A DNA stretch of 12,841 nucleotides from assembly GCA_036373975.1 (NCBI GenBank), contig DASUUR010000078.1:1-12841 (forward strand). The letters are read 5' to 3'. A model generated the notes under the pieces. It did no database searches. It saw nothing but the letters and a program-made list of their open reading frames with translations, and was not told the DNA's origin. This document shows positions 7,257-12,440 of the stretch, one piece after another. The stretch comes from DASUUR01 sp036373975 (GTDB taxonomy: Bacteria; Patescibacteriota; Saccharimonadia; Saccharimonadales; Saccharimonadaceae). How positions within the stretch are numbered: the first letter of the stretch is position 1; each line of letters starts with the position of its first letter. The translations under genes and the position numbers were made by a program.

Positions 7257-8770
7257 AACTCAATGAATTTTACGGTCGGTTCCGGCTTAAAACGCTAGCC
7301 ATTGCGTTTGGGCTGCAGCTTATCGTGGGGGGGCTACTTATTGCATGGTCAATCCTGGCTGCACAATTTGGTATTACACCGACAGATTATCTGTTGAACT
7401 TTGTTGGTCCGTTTATTCTGCTCGAACTGATGGCGATTGTTATTACGACTGTAGTAGCCACGGAGCCGACACGATTGTTTACCGATGCCCTCAGCCACGC
7501 AACCAACCAGGCCGGTAATACGGCGCCTCTCGAATTTAACGAGACAAAGTATAGCAAGAACGGCCTGAAGGACATTATTAGCAGCATATACAAGCTTGCC
7601 GCCAAACAACCCCTGCACCTCAAAAAGTCTGCAAATTACGGCCAATTGTACCAGCGCGTTTTTGAGCAATCACCGTTCGGCATTATAGTGCTTGATGGTA
7701 ACCGCCAAATCATACAGGCAAATAGCCATGCGCCACTTCGTGAAAATGCGAGCGATATCCGCGGGTTGGCACTTATTTTTGACCAGAGCGATCCCCTTAT
7801 AAGTTGGATCGAAACTTGCGAAGAGCGCGAAATCAACGCCGAGCGTATGTGGACACGTGTCGCCGAGCGTACCGAGGGGGGAGAGCGTCGGCTGTTTGAC
7901 GTTCTGGCAAGCTATCACAAGGATGCGCCCGATGGGGCTGAGACGGTGATCGCCACAATTGATCGCACCCGCGAGTACGCACCTGATGAAGAGCATATGG
8001 AGTTCATTGCACTTGCTGCCCATGAGCTCCGGGGGCCGATCACGGTAATCCGGGGCTATTTAGATGTGTTTGCCGATGAGCTCGCTGGCAAGCTCGACGG
8101 CGATCAGCAAGCGCTTATGGACCGCTTGAGTGTTTCTGCTAACCGGCTCAGTGGCTATATTAATAATATTCTAGGGGCGGCCCGCTATGACCATCAGCAC
8201 CTCAAACTGCACTTATACGAACACCGTGCCGAAGACTTATACCAGGCCGTCAGTCAGGATTTAGCACTCCGGGCACACACCCAGAATCGCATACTCAGCA
8301 TTAACCTCCCGAGCGATTTGCCAACGATTGCAGCCGATAAAAACAGTATTGGTGAGGTAATTGTTAACCTGGTAGATAACGCCATTAAATACAGCAACGA
8401 AGGTGGGCAGGTGATATTGGGCGCAAAAGTGGTTGGGGATTTTGTAGAATTTAGCGTACAGGATTTCGGCATCGGCATTCCCAGCCCAGTTATCCAAAAG
8501 CTATTTACCAAATTCTATCGCTCGCACCGCTCGCGCGAAACAGCCGCCGGCTCAGGGCTGGGCCTGTACATTGCTAAAGCCATAGTTGAATCACACGGAG
8601 GCAACATAAGCGTACGCAGCACCGAGGGCCACGGTTCGACCTTTAGCTTTACCTTGCCGGTATATAAAACAGTTGCAGAGAAGTTACGCGCCAGCAATAA
8701 TAGTAATGAAAGTATTATAGAAAGTTCTAACAATGGCTGGATTCGCAACCACGCCATGTACCGAGGATAG
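7247..8770 (+). CDS. Membrane PAS sensor histidine kinase
   Basis: This 507-residue two-component kinase has two membrane helices (about 14-38 and 48-71) joined by only a few outside residues, so it probably senses within the membrane or cytoplasm. A PAS-like domain follows at about 130-240 (QSPFGIIVLDGNRQIIQANS). The HisKA motif is IALAAHELRGPI with phosphoacceptor H259. The ATPase domain has an N-box around N374/N378 (VIVNLVDNAIKYS), a G1 box DFGIGIP (D406) and a G2 box GSGLGLYIAKA (435-445). All catalytic boxes are intact. The start is GTG at 7247, overlapping the DUF3048 gene by 10 nt; no better in-frame start is near. It is followed after 1 nt by its likely partner regulator. Confidence 0.95.
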   Translation: MAVKLNEFYGRFRLKTLAIAFGLQLIVGGLLIAWSILAAQFGITPTDYLLNFVGPFILLELMAIVITTVVATEPTRLFTDALSHATNQAGNTAPLEFNETKYSKNGLKDIISSIYKLAAKQPLHLKKSANYGQLYQRVFEQSPFGIIVLDGNRQIIQANSHAPLRENASDIRGLALIFDQSDPLISWIETCEEREINAERMWTRVAERTEGGERRLFDVLASYHKDAPDGAETVIATIDRTREYAPDEEHMEFIALAAHELRGPITVIRGYLDVFADELAGKLDGDQQALMDRLSVSANRLSGYINNILGAARYDHQHLKLHLYEHRAEDLYQAVSQDLALRAHTQNRILSINLPSDLPTIAADKNSIGEVIVNLVDNAIKYSNEGGQVILGAKVVGDFVEFSVQDFGIGIPSPVIQKLFTKFYRSHRSRETAAGSGLGLYIAKAIVESHGGNISVRSTEGHGSTFSFTLPVYKTVAEKLRASNNSNESIIESSNNGWIRNHAMYRG

Positions 8771-8771
8771 T

Positions 8772-9158
8772 ATGCCAGCAATTCACACAGTATTATGTAT
8801 CGAAGACGACCGCTTTATCGGTGAAATGTATGTCCGCAGTCTCAAAAAAGCAGGCTATGAAGTAGATTGGGTTGTTGGCGGCAATGACGCCTTGGCCGCA
8901 GCTCAAAGCAAACATTACGATCTTATCTTACTCGACATCATGCTGCCCGAACGCCGTGGCGGGGAAGTCCTTGAAGCGCTACGCGGCACAGATGGCGACA
9001 AAATCCCACAGTCCCGCGTAATTGTATTAACTAATTTTGACCAAGATGATGAATCGCGCCTAGCCATGCAAGCCAAGGCAGATGCCTACTTAATAAAAGC
9101 AGATATTACTCCACGCAAATTACTTGAGATTATAGCTGCACTGCCGAACAAGGAGTAG
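8772..9158 (+). CDS. Single-domain response regulator (CheY-like)
   Basis: These 128 residues form one receiver domain and nothing else. The acidic pocket is E11/D12, the phospho-acceptor is D55 (LILLDIMLPE), the switch Thr is T87 (VIVLTN) and the conserved Lys is K109 (YLIKAD). No DNA-binding output domain follows, so it must act by protein contact, in a phosphorelay, or by competing for phosphate. I chose the ATG at 8772 because it lies 1 nt after the kinase stop, has GAGG just upstream, and begins right at the receiver fold. An in-frame ATG at 8733 would add 13 unrelated residues inside the kinase gene. The partner is almost certainly the kinase immediately upstream. Confidence 0.92.
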   Translation: MPAIHTVLCIEDDRFIGEMYVRSLKKAGYEVDWVVGGNDALAAAQSKHYDLILLDIMLPERRGGEVLEALRGTDGDKIPQSRVIVLTNFDQDDESRLAMQAKADAYLIKADITPRKLLEIIAALPNKE

Positions 9159-9161
9159 GAA

Positions 9162-9192
9162 CATATCGCCGCAAGATTTCTACGGCGATATG
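9162..9192. terminator. Perfect 10-bp stem-loop between convergent genes (terminator-like)
   Basis: CATATCGCCG (9162-9171) and CGGCGATATG (9183-9192) are perfect inverted repeats around an 11-nt loop, 3 nt after the response regulator stop. Neither strand has a T-run after the stem, so it is not a classical intrinsic terminator. It may be an mRNA 3'-end stabiliser or a bidirectional stop between the regulator and the minus-strand gene ending at 9208. Confidence 0.5.
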
Positions 9193-9207
9193 GTGAAAGC
9201 CTACGAG

Positions 9208-9531
9208 CTAGACTCCCGCGCCGAGCAAGCCGTAGCTCGTCTCAACAAAACCCGGGAAATTGTGTGGCACGATCAAGACGAACGTGGTGCCAGCGAATCC
9301 ACCAACCCTTGTACGCGGCCCTGCATAGAACAATTCGAAGGCCGTACCAAGAACCCTGTAGCTGAATCGTGGCGCGAGTGCCTGTTGCAATGGCGGCACC
9401 CGTATCCGGATACAGGGAATGGCCATTTCAGCTTTCTGCAACAATCGACTCATGCCGTTCGGGAAGTCGCGAAGTCGGATCTCGACAATCCCCTCGGGCA
9501 GATCCCATGCGCCCAGCTCACGGAGCTCCAT
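9208..9531 (-). CDS. Hypothetical protein (107 aa) in GC-rich islet
   Basis: I do not recognise this protein. The N-terminal half (ELGAWDLPEGIVEIRLRDF) looks like ordinary strand and helix. The C-terminal half is poor in charge and rich in Gly, Phe and Val. I prefer this frame to the overlapping plus-strand frame (9190-9561) for three reasons. GAGGAA lies 9 nt upstream of this ATG on the minus strand. The gene then forms a divergent pair with the gene at 9655. The stem-loop at 9162-9192 then sits properly between two convergent genes. The plus-strand frame would start inside the hairpin without a ribosome binding site. If neither frame is real, 9159-9654 is a non-coding stretch holding only the hairpin and promoter elements. 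Base composition is richer in G+C than that of the genes further right. Confidence 0.4.
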   Translation of the reverse strand: MELRELGAWDLPEGIVEIRLRDFPNGMSRLLQKAEMAIPCIRIRVPPLQQALAPRFSYRVLGTAFELFYAGPRTRVGGFAGTTFVLIVPHNFPGFVETSYGLLGAGV

Positions 9532-9588
9532 GCCAAATTCCTCGCTTCTTATGATTTGTGAGACTCATTTACGGTACCACACAGCCAG

Positions 9589-9622
9589 TGGACAAACAAT
9601 ATCAAAAAGTATATACTATACT
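9589..9622 (+). promoter_or_regulatory. Strong promoter of the 95-aa/82-aa gene pair, symmetric -10
   Basis: TGGACA (9589-9594), a 17-bp spacer and TATACT (9612-9617) make a near-consensus promoter, and a second TATACT follows directly (9617-9622). The leader is about 30 nt and carries AAGGG some 8 nt before the ATG at 9655. AGTATATACT (9608-9617) is a perfect palindrome, so the minus strand also reads TATACT and may drive the divergent 107-aa gene. AT-rich promoter DNA stands out against the GC-rich coding sequence on both sides. Confidence 0.6.
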
Positions 9623-9654
9623 TTAGGTTTATCCGCCAAGGCAAGGGCACTCTC

Positions 9655-9942
9655 ATGGCAACCGATCCCAGGAGTCTACCGACCGACCAACTCGTTACCA
9701 ACGTGGCCGTCGCCACTGCAAAGTACATGGCTATGCCACGACACCGTCGTGACGACGATGTCATGGAAAGCCTGCAAAAGGTCAGCGCAGAGATCGACCT
9801 CTGGCTGGCGTCAAAGAAGCAAGGCTTCGTTCTGTTGGGGCAAGGCAAGGCTCCGATGGACGACCGAGAGATGCGCAGGCTCTGCCTGGAGTTTCTCCTC
9901 AAAGGTGAAGTCACCGACGATGATCTGGAACAACGGCCCTAA
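9655..9942 (+). CDS. Hypothetical protein (95 aa), first gene of GC-rich pair
   Basis: I do not recognise this small soluble protein. It is predicted to be largely helical and has two amphipathic stretches (LVTNVAVATAKYMAMP and DDVMESLQKVSAEIDLWL), a Gly-containing middle (GFVLLGQGKAPM) and an acidic C-terminus (LLKGEVTDDDLEQ). No signal peptide, membrane helix or known catalytic motif is visible. The ATG at 9655 has an AAGGG ribosome binding site and a near-consensus promoter. The next gene starts 17 nt after the stop, so the two form an operon ended by the hairpin at 10214. Size and pairing would also fit a toxin-antitoxin or small phage-type module, but nothing in the sequence shows that. 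Confidence 0.7.
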   Translation: MATDPRSLPTDQLVTNVAVATAKYMAMPRHRRDDDVMESLQKVSAEIDLWLASKKQGFVLLGQGKAPMDDREMRRLCLEFLLKGEVTDDDLEQRP

Positions 9943-9959
9943 CTCCGGAAAGGCGCAAC

Positions 9960-10208
9960 ATGAGCACGGATTACAGCAAGATGACCACCAAGGCACTTGT
10001 AGATCAGGCCAGAGCGATCGTGCCACAGTTGATCGCGGCGCGCCCCGGGGACATTCTGAACTTCGGCACGGACGTGAGTCACATGACGCTCTGGGCGCAA
10101 GGACAGTCGGAGTTGCCCGAGGACCAGATCCGCGAGGTCGCCACCGGCCTGCTGCGCGCCCGCGACGAGATCGAGGCCGCCAAAAAGGAAGCCGAGGGTG
10201 GCAAGTGA
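9960..10208 (+). CDS. Hypothetical protein (82 aa), second gene of GC-rich pair
   Basis: I do not recognise this protein. It is short and helical, with a central segment (ARPGDILNFGTDVSHMTLWA) and a highly charged C-terminal helix (LLRARDEIEAAKKEAEGG). The ribosome binding site GGAAAGG lies 8 nt before the ATG, stronger than for most genes of the window. Composition differs clearly from the flanks: over 10081-10200 I count 82 G or C in 120 bases. Leu, Ile, Ala and Glu codons are nearly all CTG, ATC, GCC and GAG. It is also the only gene here that ends in TGA. These features point to an origin in a high-GC genome. Confidence 0.75.
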   Translation: MSTDYSKMTTKALVDQARAIVPQLIAARPGDILNFGTDVSHMTLWAQGQSELPEDQIREVATGLLRARDEIEAAKKEAEGGK

Positions 10209-10213
10209 ACCAC

Positions 10214-10265
10214 TGGGCCATGCGACGAGACGCAACAGTCTCGTCGCATGGCCCACTTTTCGTTT
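10214..10265 (+). terminator. Strong intrinsic terminator, 18-bp perfect stem
   Basis: TGGGCCATGCGACGAGAC (10214-10231) pairs perfectly with 10238-10255 around the 6-nt loop GCAACA. A T-rich tail (CTTTTCGTTT) follows. The hairpin begins 5 nt after the stop of the 82-aa gene. Its GC-rich stem shares the composition of the islet, so it probably arrived with it. Confidence 0.9.
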
Positions 10266-10274
10266 GTAAGTACC

Positions 10275-10303
10275 TAGACCAACAACTCCAAATATGCTAT
10301 TAT
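10275..10303 (+). promoter_or_regulatory. Promoter of tRNA-Glu
   Basis: TAGACC (10275-10280), a 17-bp spacer and TATTAT (10298-10303) with an extended TG (10295-10296) place the start near 10310, a few bases before the tRNA at 10317. Confidence 0.55.
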
Positions 10304-10316
10304 TTCATCTGTTAAT

Positions 10317-10391
10317 GGCCTTATCGTCTAGCGGTTAGGACGCCAGGTTCTCATCCTGGTAACCCGGGTTCGATTCCCGGTAGGGTCACCA
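10317..10391 (+). tRNA. tRNA-Glu (anticodon CTC), CCA encoded
   Basis: The cloverleaf is complete. GGCCTTA pairs with TAGGGTC, allowing G-T pairs. The anticodon stem is CCAGG/CCTGG with loop TTCTCAT, so the anticodon is CTC. The T-arm is CCGGG-TTCGATT-CCCGG. The discriminator is A and CCA is encoded at 10389-10391. The T-arm and the 3' end of this gene are the source of the motifs repeated at 10482 and at 12430/12530. Confidence 0.95.
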
Positions 10392-10494
10392 TTGCAATTA
10401 TTACATCACTTACAGATACAAAAGCTCCTGGAATATTTCCAGGAGCTTTTTAGTTTGCTTTTATTACCTCTGTTATCCTGAGTTCGATTCCCCG
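10382..10494. repeat. tRNA-linked module, copy 1 (tRNA 3' end, hairpin, T-arm motif)
   Basis: This copy runs from the tRNA-Glu 3' end (AGGGTCACCAT, 10382-10392) through the hairpin at 10420-10450 to a T-arm-like motif GTTCGATTCCCCG (10482-10494). The second copy lies exactly 2048 bp downstream (12430-12542). Ends and hairpin position are conserved. By hand I count 66 identities in 113 ungapped positions. Imperfect outer arms (near ACAGAT... and ACCTCTGT) flank the hairpin. The T-arm motif here is not part of a complete tRNA. It could be an attachment-type site or the scar of a tandem duplication. Confidence 0.65.
10420..10451. terminator. Bidirectional intrinsic terminator after tRNA-Glu
   Basis: AAAAGCTCCTGGAA (10420-10433) and TTCCAGGAGCTTTT (10437-10450) form a perfect 14-bp stem with loop TAT. 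An A-run on one side and a T-run on the other let it serve both tRNA-Glu (plus) and the pyrophosphatase gene ending at 10473 (minus). Confidence 0.9.
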
Positions 10495-11033
10495 TAGGCG
10501 AGAAATGCCTCTAATTTCTTGAGGCCGATGCGCCGCAAAGAATACCTTATCTGCTCTTCTTTATCCATCTCGCCCCAGGTCTTGTCTTGGCCGTCAGGAA
10601 TGAATACTCCGTCAGTCCCATAGCCGTTGTCTCCTCGAACTACTGGAGTGATTGTCCCTTTCATGGTGCCATCAAAGATATGCAGGCCTTCTTCATCACG
10701 GTAGCCAAAGCAAGTTTGGGCATAAGCTACTCGTGTTTCACAATTATCAAGCAGCTTACAAATACCTTCTACTTTTAGTTCTTGCAGGAACCATTTTATT
10801 AGCGGGCCCGGTAATTTGCCTAGCGCCTCAAAGCGAAGTGAGAAATCCTCTACTAGAACGGGGCGATGTAGCTGGCGATAAGCCTCCTCGGCCTTAATAC
10901 GTACAACTTCATGCGGGTCAAGTGACTGAATTTCGGGTAGATCAAGTTTGTGGTGTTTGACGGGATGTCCAAGATGCCAGGATATTTCTTCGGCCTTTTT
11001 AGCATGGCTGGTAATAAAAGTAATTTCTCGCAT
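10473..11033 (-). CDS. ITPA/Ham1-like nucleoside-triphosphate pyrophosphatase with altered SHR motif
   Basis: This 186-residue protein belongs to the Ham1/RdgB/ITPA family, which hydrolyses non-canonical purine NTPs (ITP, XTP) to monophosphates and cleans the nucleotide pool. Matching parts are the N-terminal FITSHAKKAEEI loop, VEDFSLRFEALGKLPGPLIKWFL (61-83, closer to eukaryotic ITPA than to E. coli RdgB), GYGTDGVFIPDG (137-148) and TWGEM (152-156). The usual C-terminal SHR triplet reads SLR (165-167), so the base-contacting His is missing and substrate choice may differ. The tail AYGESNSG is encoded by antisense T-arm sequence (10482-10494) and lies outside the family fold. It sits 5 nt downstream of the glycosylase-like gene, so the two are an operon. 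Confidence 0.85.
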   Translation of the reverse strand: MREITFITSHAKKAEEISWHLGHPVKHHKLDLPEIQSLDPHEVVRIKAEEAYRQLHRPVLVEDFSLRFEALGKLPGPLIKWFLQELKVEGICKLLDNCETRVAYAQTCFGYRDEEGLHIFDGTMKGTITPVVRGDNGYGTDGVFIPDGQDKTWGEMDKEEQIRYSLRRIGLKKLEAFLAYGESNSG

Positions 11034-11038
11034 AATCT

Positions 11039-11755
11039 TTATATTTCCGGTTGGAATTTATTTCTGCTCCAGTGCCACAGTACCGGATGTACTTGCGAGG
11101 GGTTGATCCCGCTATCTTTCAAGAGCTCTTTCCAGATGAACTCAACTTGTAGAGAGGTTGTCCCAATGGGCGCTATTCCGAGCTTGGCACTGCTTTGCAA
11201 TACATGAGTATCCGGGATGATGGAAATGGCCTGTGCATTTTTGAAATCGATGTCTGTATAGAGCGATAAAATGAACGGCCAATAATTTGAAAGCTTCGGC
11301 CCGCTGAGATATGGAAAGCGCTTTCGGTGGGTTTTCTGTAGAAGCTCGATTAACTTCCCGGCATCGCCATCCGCCTCTTTGATGACCTCACGCGGGTCAT
11401 TCTGGTAGTAATCATGAAGGGTTTTGGCAATGGTTATCCAAATAAGAACATGTTTATTCGGCTGTAAGGCTAATTTATGCTTCACTAAGTCGGCGCGAAC
11501 CTGCTCCATGGGTGTTTCAGCTAACTTCTCCGGAAAGAATACATATCTGGTAGTTTCATCTTCCCATGTTGCGAGTGCCGCTGCCCAGAGTGCTGGTGAG
11601 TTACGCTGAAAATTAATACAAACTGGCAATGTGAAATAAAGGTAGTTTTCGCGGCTTCCTAAGGGTAATCCAGGGTTGACCTCGTGTTTTTCTAGTGCAG
11701 GAATGAGACCTTGCTCGTACATGGCAAGAAGCTGCTTCACTTTTTCGAGTTGCAT
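11039..11755 (-). CDS. Putative HhH-GPD-like DNA glycosylase
   Basis: This soluble 238-residue protein is mostly helical. The best clue is FPYLSGPKLSNYW (147-159) followed by IIPDTHVLQSSAKLG (179-193). This resembles the helix-hairpin-helix plus catalytic Asp arrangement of base-excision glycosylases, where an Asp of a VDTHV-type motif does catalysis; here that would be D182. The Lys just after the hairpin position that marks bifunctional lyases is not evident. No iron-sulfur cysteines are seen. The assignment is by motif memory only, and an uncharacterised family of the same fold is equally possible. It is the first gene of a minus-strand pair with the ITPA-like gene. The ATG at 11755 has a -10-like TAAACT 6 nt upstream and no ribosome binding site. 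Confidence 0.6.
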   Translation of the reverse strand: MQLEKVKQLLAMYEQGLIPALEKHEVNPGLPLGSRENYLYFTLPVCINFQRNSPALWAAALATWEDETTRYVFFPEKLAETPMEQVRADLVKHKLALQPNKHVLIWITIAKTLHDYYQNDPREVIKEADGDAGKLIELLQKTHRKRFPYLSGPKLSNYWPFILSLYTDIDFKNAQAISIIPDTHVLQSSAKLGIAPIGTTSLQVEFIWKELLKDSGINPSQVHPVLWHWSRNKFQPEI

Positions 11756-11761
11756 ATATCT

Positions 11762-11767
11762 AGTTTA
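11762..11767 (-). promoter_or_regulatory. Putative -10 of the glycosylase-like/ITPA-like operon, leaderless
   Basis: The minus strand reads TAAACT at 11767-11762, ending 6 nt before the ATG at 11755, the same geometry as the TATAAT of the PEGA gene. The -35 region is weak. The CTTAACAT repeats lie just upstream. Confidence 0.4.
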
Positions 11768-11795
11768 CAGTTTAATCGCAAATTGTGGCGCAAAA

Positions 11796-11844
11796 CTTAA
11801 CATCTATTATCAACATGTTAAGCAAGATCGATTACACTTAACAT
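11796..11844. promoter_or_regulatory. Three CTTAACAT repeats: probable operator
   Basis: CTTAACAT occurs at 11796-11803 (plus), 11815-11822 (minus, as ATGTTAAG) and 11837-11844 (plus). The first two form a perfect inverted repeat with an 11-nt spacer; centres are 19 and 22 bp apart, roughly two helical turns. The cluster fills the middle of the 134-bp region between two divergent leaderless genes, where a regulator could control both. No regulator gene is next to it. Confidence 0.55.
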
Positions 11845-11874
11845 TGAAGACGTAGCTCATGCCGTGTCTTCTTT

Positions 11875-11883
11875 TGCTATAGT
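11875..11883 (+). promoter_or_regulatory. Extended -10 promoter of the CYTH gene, leaderless
   Basis: TGCTATAGT is an extended -10 (TG, C, TATAGT at 11878-11883) that ends 6 nt before the ATG at 11890, so +1 should fall on the start codon. Confidence 0.6.
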
Positions 11884-11889
11884 GAGAGA

Positions 11890-12342
11890 ATGAAACGTGA
11901 GCTGAAACTTAGGATTGACTCCATTGCAGAAGTTGAGATGCAAATTATTGCTTTAGGCGGCAAGCTTATAAAAGAAGATGCCCAGGAATACATTTACTTT
12001 AATCAGCCCGAAGGTCATGTATTAAAACTCACCAAGAAACGCGAAGGAGTATTCAAGACAATTCTTAAAGCGCAAGATGGTAAATTCGATATAATTTCCA
12101 GCGATCCGGTAGATGATGAGCAAAAAGTTGCAAATGAATTGACCGCAACTTATGGAATAAGACGAAAGCTTATAAATCACCGTAAAGTGTATGTAAATGA
12201 TAACGAAGAGCAGAGTCTTAATGATATTGAAGGTGTAGGACGGTTTCTCATTATCAAGAGTGACAATCCCAGTCTGGATTCGGCAATAAAACTTGGCATC
12301 GATAATCCTGAGATTATCACCACGTCCTTTGATAATCTTTAG
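11890..12342 (+). CDS. CYTH-like domain protein
   Basis: This 150-residue protein fits a single CYTH (triphosphate tunnel) domain. It has an N-terminal strand RELKLRI, a helix with ALGGKLIKEDAQEYIYF, strands carrying LKLTKKREG and KTILKA, and the C-terminal SLNDIEGVGRFLIIKS that matches the typical Asp/Glu-Gly-Gly-Phe segment of the family. CYTH enzymes cleave or cyclise triphosphorylated substrates (thiamine triphosphate, polyphosphate, ATP). The N-terminal ExExK metal-binding signature is degenerate here (E4-L-K6-L-R8), so activity is doubtful or altered. It may instead bind a nucleotide or triphosphate. Composition is low in GC: I count 25 of 60 over 12001-12060. It is divergent from the glycosylase/ITPA pair and shares its control region. 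Confidence 0.7.
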   Translation: MKRELKLRIDSIAEVEMQIIALGGKLIKEDAQEYIYFNQPEGHVLKLTKKREGVFKTILKAQDGKFDIISSDPVDDEQKVANELTATYGIRRKLINHRKVYVNDNEEQSLNDIEGVGRFLIIKSDNPSLDSAIKLGIDNPEIITTSFDNL

Positions 12343-12347
12343 CGCTT

Positions 12348-12440
12348 CTATGATTCGATCTCAAGCTCTTTAAGTTGTTCGTTCAATCGTTCCAAGCTAG
12401 CCTGCAAAGTGTTCCAGTTTTGGCTCCGCAGGGTCACCAT
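12348..12440 (-). CDS. Possible 30-aa ORF or 3' remnant of a lost gene
   Basis: The minus strand encodes 30 residues, MVTLRSQNWN followed by an amphipathic helix SLERLNEQLKELEIES, ending in TAG. The frame stays open upstream through the hairpin (12467-12499) until a TAA, adding plausible residues such as FYLCYELNNV. The start codon lies inside the tRNA-derived 11-mer. It could be a small peptide gene or the tail of a gene cut by whatever brought in the module. Evidence is limited to the reading frame and its protein-like composition. Confidence 0.25.
   Translation of the reverse strand: MVTLRSQNWNTLQASLERLNEQLKELEIES

Noticed and set aside
8733..8771. Earlier ATG for the response regulator
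   Set aside because: It would add 13 unrelated residues inside the kinase gene; ATG 8772 has a ribosome binding site and starts at the receiver fold.
9419..10315. 298-codon open frame across the GC-rich islet
   Set aside because: It is out of frame with two better genes that have ribosome binding sites, runs through the terminator hairpin and has a Ser/Arg/Cys-rich nonsense composition.
10476..10510. A further tRNA gene at GTTCGATTCCCCG
   Set aside because: The T-stem does not close (CTGAG against CCCCG) and no acceptor, D-arm or anticodon arm can be found. The same holds at 12530.
11813..11820. LexA/SOS box (AACATGTT)
   Set aside because: Known boxes have GAAC-N4-GTTC or CTGT-N8-ACAG spacing; here AAC and GTT are only 2 nt apart.
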